The position numbers and the translations under genes are program-made. Source: Opitutales bacterium (GTDB taxonomy: Bacteria > Verrucomicrobiota > Verrucomicrobiia > Opitutales > Opitutaceae). Taken from it: DNA of 9,209 bases. Below, piece by piece: positions 6,248 through 9,209 of the stretch; within the stretch, counting starts at the first letter, position 1, and each line of letters opens with the position of its first letter. The stretch lies in NCBI GenBank assembly GCA_021772595.1, contig JAJFLS010000316.1, forward strand, positions 1-9,209, written 5' to 3'. The notes under the pieces were generated by a model. That model was given only the letters and a program-made list of their open reading frames with translations, did not search any database and was not told the origin of the DNA.

Positions 6248-7762
6248 ATGTGTGCTATATTAACAGTTTTCAACAGTAAGTGGACAGATTTAGATTTGCT
6301 ACAAAGCCTAAAGCTAATGTCACATCGGGGTCCCGATGCTAGTTCGCATATTTCCAGTGATGGTTATTGGATGGGGCACAATAGGCTTGCGATCATTGAT
6401 TTGAATCCCCGTTCCAACCAGCCATTTGAAATCGGTGATCATGTGATTGTCTTCAATGGTGAGATCTACAACTATTTGGAGTTAAGAGAAAAGTATCGAC
6501 TTCAGTGTGAAACGGAATCTGACACTGAGGTGCTTCTTCGTCTCTATATGCAGATGGGAGAAGCTTGTCTTGCGGAACTGAATGGGATGTTTGCGTTTGT
6601 TATTTACAATAAGCGAACAAAAGAAGTTTTCGTTGCGCGGGACCGCTTGGGCATTAAACCACTCTACGTATATAAACGTGGTGAGGTGTTGATCTATTCT
6701 AGTGAAATTGCGCCGATTCACAAGCTGACATCTCTGACTGTGAATGAGTTTGCAGTGAGGCAGTACCGGAAAATGAGAATGACATTCTTCTCTGATACGT
6801 TCTTTGAGGAAGTTGAAATGTTTCCCGCAGGCCATTGGCAACTGGGTGAACGGCGCACGAGGTACTGGACTCTCGAGCCCGATCCCTCTGAAACTATAGA
6901 TCTGGAAGAGATTGAAATGCTCTTTATGGATGCTGTATCGTTGCGCAAACGCTCTGATGTACCGGTTGGTTCGTATTTGAGTGGCGGACTCGACAGCACA
7001 ATTCTTAGTCTACTGCTAGATCCCGATCAGACTTATACGGTCGGTTTTGAGAGTTGTAACGAATTTGAATGGGGTAGTCTTGCCGCTTCGTTCTTGGGCG
7101 GGGAACATATTCAAGTGCCGGTCGATCGGAGCGAATTCTTGGATGCTACTCGTGAACTAATAGATGCAAGGAAGGAGCCCCTTTCAGTGCCTAATGAGAG
7201 TCTTCTTTATTTGATGACACGGAGAGTCAAAAAGGAAAACACCGTGGTGTTGTCGGGGGAGGGGGCCGACGAGTTGTTCTGGGGGTATGATCGGATTTTT
7301 AGAGCCTGCTATCAAGAGAACAAAATGGATGTGGACTTCATGAACACGCACTACTCATACGGTACAGATCGTGATGACGAAGTGATCGACTACGCGATTA
7401 GCTCTCTTCCCGGTGATACGGCGTTGGCTCGGCTAGGATACTTCTTTCAAATAAGGCACCTTCATGGACTCTTGCGACGTGTTGACAATTCGACGATGCG
7501 TTGTGCGGTGGAGGCTCGGGTGCCGTTTGTGGATCACCGGCTTGTGGAATTGATGGGAAATGCGTCCTATGAGTTTCGAAATCTCAATGGACAAATCAAG
7601 GGACCACTCAAGGAAATTGCCTCTCGCTGTGGTGTATCTGAAAAAATAATTAACCGTCCGAAAATTGGCTTTCCGGTTCCTCTCGAAGAGGTGTTTGGTG
7701 GCGGATATGATGAATGGTTTAGCTATAACTTAAAAACATGGAGAGATGAAATCGAAAAATGA
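6248..7762 (+). CDS. Asparagine-synthase-type glutamine amidotransferase (AsnB family)
   Basis: This 504-aa protein has both AsnB domains. The N-terminal class II glutaminase domain begins with the nucleophile C2 and carries SHRGPD (25-30), RLAIIDL (46-52) and NGEIYN (70-75), which bind glutamine and release ammonia. RDRLGIKPLY follows. The synthetase domain has the ATP pyrophosphatase loop SGGLDS (245-250), then LSGEGADELFWGY, AEARVPFVDHRLVE and KGPLKEIA. Such enzymes adenylate a carboxylate and convert it to an amide. In housekeeping AsnB the substrate is aspartate. In LPS and capsule loci, relatives of the WbpS type are thought to amidate uronic acids, and the setting here favours that kind of role. 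The start reads MCAI where MCGI is usual, so Gly3 is Ala. The protein is somewhat shorter than E. coli AsnB (554 aa). Its last codons overlap the next gene by ATGA, implying coupled translation. Base composition is lower in G+C than in the left module. Confidence 0.88.
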   Translation: MCAILTVFNSKWTDLDLLQSLKLMSHRGPDASSHISSDGYWMGHNRLAIIDLNPRSNQPFEIGDHVIVFNGEIYNYLELREKYRLQCETESDTEVLLRLYMQMGEACLAELNGMFAFVIYNKRTKEVFVARDRLGIKPLYVYKRGEVLIYSSEIAPIHKLTSLTVNEFAVRQYRKMRMTFFSDTFFEEVEMFPAGHWQLGERRTRYWTLEPDPSETIDLEEIEMLFMDAVSLRKRSDVPVGSYLSGGLDSTILSLLLDPDQTYTVGFESCNEFEWGSLAASFLGGEHIQVPVDRSEFLDATRELIDARKEPLSVPNESLLYLMTRRVKKENTVVLSGEGADELFWGYDRIFRACYQENKMDVDFMNTHYSYGTDRDDEVIDYAISSLPGDTALARLGYFFQIRHLHGLLRRVDNSTMRCAVEARVPFVDHRLVELMGNASYEFRNLNGQIKGPLKEIASRCGVSEKIINRPKIGFPVPLEEVFGGGYDEWFSYNLKTWRDEIEK

Positions 7763-8187
7763 CGATTGGATATACAACTGGAGTGTTTGACTTGTTTCAT
7801 ATCGGACATCTGAATCTTCTCAAGAATGCCAAGGGTCTCTGCGATCACCTGATTGTTGGTGTAACGGTCGACGAACTTGTTCTATACAAGGGTAAAAACC
7901 CGGTTATCCCCTATGATGAGCGGATGGAGATTGTTAGAAACATTAGTTACGTTGACGCGGTAATACCACAAGAATCAATGGATAAGATGGAGGTATGGCG
8001 TAAGCTCAAGTTTGATGTCATGTTTGTGGGGGATGACTGGTTTGAGAGTGAGAAATGGTCTTCCCTCGACGAGAAATTTGCAGAAAAGGGGGTCAAGATA
8101 GTTTACTTCCCATACACAAAAGGTATTTCTTCGACGAAGATAAACAAAATACTGGAAGTTCAAAGGTCTGTCAAAAACGAGACGTGA
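7759..8187 (+). CDS. tagD: Glycerol-3-phosphate cytidylyltransferase (TagD-like)
   Basis: This 142-aa nucleotidyltransferase is predicted to join CTP and sn-glycerol-3-phosphate into CDP-glycerol and pyrophosphate, supplying the transferase encoded next. The CTP-binding signature TTGVFDLFHIGH contains the HxGH motif (H14, H17). K24 follows, and GDDW lies at 91-94 as in Bacillus TagD. The C-terminal signature, RTEGISTT in B. subtilis TagD, reads YTKGISST here (119-126), so the Arg studied in that enzyme is a Tyr. Length is slightly above the usual 125-135 aa because of a short C-terminal tail. The start overlaps the stop of the AsnB-like gene (ATGA), with a weak GGAGAG (7740-7745) 13 nt upstream. 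The neighbouring glycerophosphotransferase supports CDP-glycerol as product. A different phospho-alcohol substrate remains possible because of the changed signature. Confidence 0.85.
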   Translation: MTIGYTTGVFDLFHIGHLNLLKNAKGLCDHLIVGVTVDELVLYKGKNPVIPYDERMEIVRNISYVDAVIPQESMDKMEVWRKLKFDVMFVGDDWFESEKWSSLDEKFAEKGVKIVYFPYTKGISSTKINKILEVQRSVKNET

Positions 8188-8189
8188 CT

Positions 8190-9209
8190 ATGGCGCTCGA
8201 GAATAAGAAGGAACCCTTGTGGCGGAGGCTCAGGTTGTCCAATCAGCAACGCGTCGCATCGAGATTGATACTTGTATGTCTATACCTGCCGTGCAATTTA
8301 TTGTCTCTGATAGTGCCAAAGCGCAAGGATGTTTGGATAATTGGAAACAGCCATGGATATACTGATAACCCACGATATTTCTTCGAATATCTTCAGGGAC
8401 ATCCAACCATCAAAGTTTTTTGGCTGGCGCATGACAAAACCAAAGTTCCCAGTACTGGCAATGTATGCCGAATGGGATCTCTACGGGGAATATACCTCGT
8501 ATTTCGAGCATCGGTATTTGTGATTGGAAACGGTTACGGCGATATATCGAGAATCGCGGTTTTTGGGAAAAAAATCGTGAACCTATGGCATGGAAGTCCT
8601 ATCAAGCGGATACAGCTCGACACCGTAGATAGGTCAACAAGATCGGGGAAAATAGTATACAAATTATGGAAGTTGGCACTTGCTAGGCATTCCTTGCTGA
8701 TATGCGGTTGTGAAAGAGATCGTGTTCGGCTGACATCCGCGTTTGGCTTGTCTCAGGAGAAGGTACTGGTTACAGGAACTCCAAGGATGGACGTTCTGTA
8801 TGCATCGTCATCTCGGCAAGAACAATCAAGCCTGGCTATCGGTACTGCTAAAATCAAGATTCTCTTGCTTCCGACTTGGCATCAACAGCCAGAGCGACAG
8901 GAAGCCGTCATGAGTCAGTTTATCCTATTGAGTCGAGAGTTGGACAAGTCGAAGTATGTCGTGCACGTGAAGCTGCATCCACTTGCTTCAATGAGTTCCA
9001 ATGAAAGTGTGATGAACGAGACAATTGAGGCTTACGAACGTGTTGCAGCGGGTTGCGGCAACGATCTCAACAAAGCGTTATCTATATTCGATGTTGTAAT
9101 AACCGACTATTCAGGAGTGGCCTATGATCGGGAATTGCAAGGTGGATCTATGTTTTTTTTAAATCCTTGTTATCAAAGTATGCTGGAAGCGGGTGAATTG
9201 TATAATGAT
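8190..9209 (+). CDS. CDP-glycerol glycerophosphotransferase family protein (TagB/TagF-like), 3'-partial
   Basis: An open frame of 340 codons runs from ATG 8190 to the window end with no stop. It encodes a Glyphos_transf-family enzyme that moves glycerol phosphate from CDP-glycerol to a lipid-linked or glycan acceptor at the inner face of the cytoplasmic membrane. Motifs in order are NLWHGSPIKRI (H134 within WHG), TGTPRMDVLY (195-204), LLPTWH (226-231, usually PTWR), VKLHP (260-264, with H263) and ITDYSGVAYD (304-313). The two His residues match the pair known to be essential in TagF. A hydrophobic stretch at about 26-43 (LILVCLYLPCNLLSLIVP) may anchor the protein to the membrane, fitting the monotopic nature of this family. 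It begins 2 nt after the tagD stop; an in-frame GTG at 8184, overlapping that stop, is an alternative start. Whether it primes with one unit (TagB-like) or polymerises (TagF-like) cannot be decided. The missing C-terminus is probably a short piece. Confidence 0.88.
   Translation, partial: MALENKKEPLWRRLRLSNQQRVASRLILVCLYLPCNLLSLIVPKRKDVWIIGNSHGYTDNPRYFFEYLQGHPTIKVFWLAHDKTKVPSTGNVCRMGSLRGIYLVFRASVFVIGNGYGDISRIAVFGKKIVNLWHGSPIKRIQLDTVDRSTRSGKIVYKLWKLALARHSLLICGCERDRVRLTSAFGLSQEKVLVTGTPRMDVLYASSSRQEQSSLAIGTAKIKILLLPTWHQQPERQEAVMSQFILLSRELDKSKYVVHVKLHPLASMSSNESVMNETIEAYERVAAGCGNDLNKALSIFDVVITDYSGVAYDRELQGGSMFFLNPCYQSMLEAGELYND

Noticed and set aside
8341..8523. 60-codon open frame within the glycerophosphotransferase region
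   Set aside because: It is out of frame with the 340-codon frame from 8190, which carries all the family motifs. It is a shadow.
1..9209. JUMPstart/ops element, tRNA, transposon ends or CRISPR repeats
   Set aside because: Scanning by eye found no ops-like core, no cloverleaf, no transposase fragment and no regularly spaced repeats.

Overview
The window is one stretch of a bacterial surface-glycan gene cluster. All eight genes lie on the + strand, packed head to tail, and both outer genes are cut by the window edges. No rRNA, tRNA, CRISPR array, transposase, integrase or origin was seen. The organism cannot be named from the sequence. Base composition is moderate, about half G+C, and most starts lack a strong Shine-Dalgarno (SD) site. 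That fits a Gram-negative or Planctomycetes-like bacterium, but this is only a weak inference.

Left module (1-6071, richer in G+C). It opens with the 3'-terminal nine-tenths or so of an NAD(P)-dependent sugar epimerase/dehydratase of the extended SDR family. Three consecutive SAM-dependent methyltransferases follow (989-2278, 2319-3527, 3621-4811). All three have the layout of NDP-sugar C-methyltransferases: a four-cysteine zinc domain, a Rossmann SAM domain and a C-terminal Rossmann-like domain. The second and third are clearly close paralogues. Next is an FAD-dependent oxidoreductase of the L-2-hydroxyglutarate oxidase (LhgO) family (4854-6071). This set suggests synthesis of a C-methyl-branched sugar or a related modified glycan unit.

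Gap (6072-6247). A 176-nt spacer without a recognisable gene coincides with a visible fall in G+C. By hand count, 36 of 60 bases are G or C in 5041-5100 and 19 of 60 in 6241-6300.

Right module (6248-9209, richer in A+T). This holds an asparagine-synthase-type glutamine amidotransferase, a TagD-like glycerol-3-phosphate cytidylyltransferase overlapping it by ATGA, and a TagB/TagF-like CDP-glycerol glycerophosphotransferase that starts 2 nt after the tagD stop and runs off the right edge. TagD would make CDP-glycerol and the transferase would move glycerol phosphate onto a membrane-associated acceptor. The AsnB-like enzyme may amidate a uronic acid or another carboxylate in the glycan, as proposed for WbpS-type enzymes.

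Together the window reads as part of a capsule, O-antigen or teichoic-acid-like locus whose product is predicted to carry C-methyl-branched sugar, possibly amide groups, and glycerol phosphate. The most unusual points are the three methyltransferases with a drifting active-site motif, the LhgO homologue inside a glycan locus, and the non-canonical residues in the AsnB-like and TagD-like proteins.
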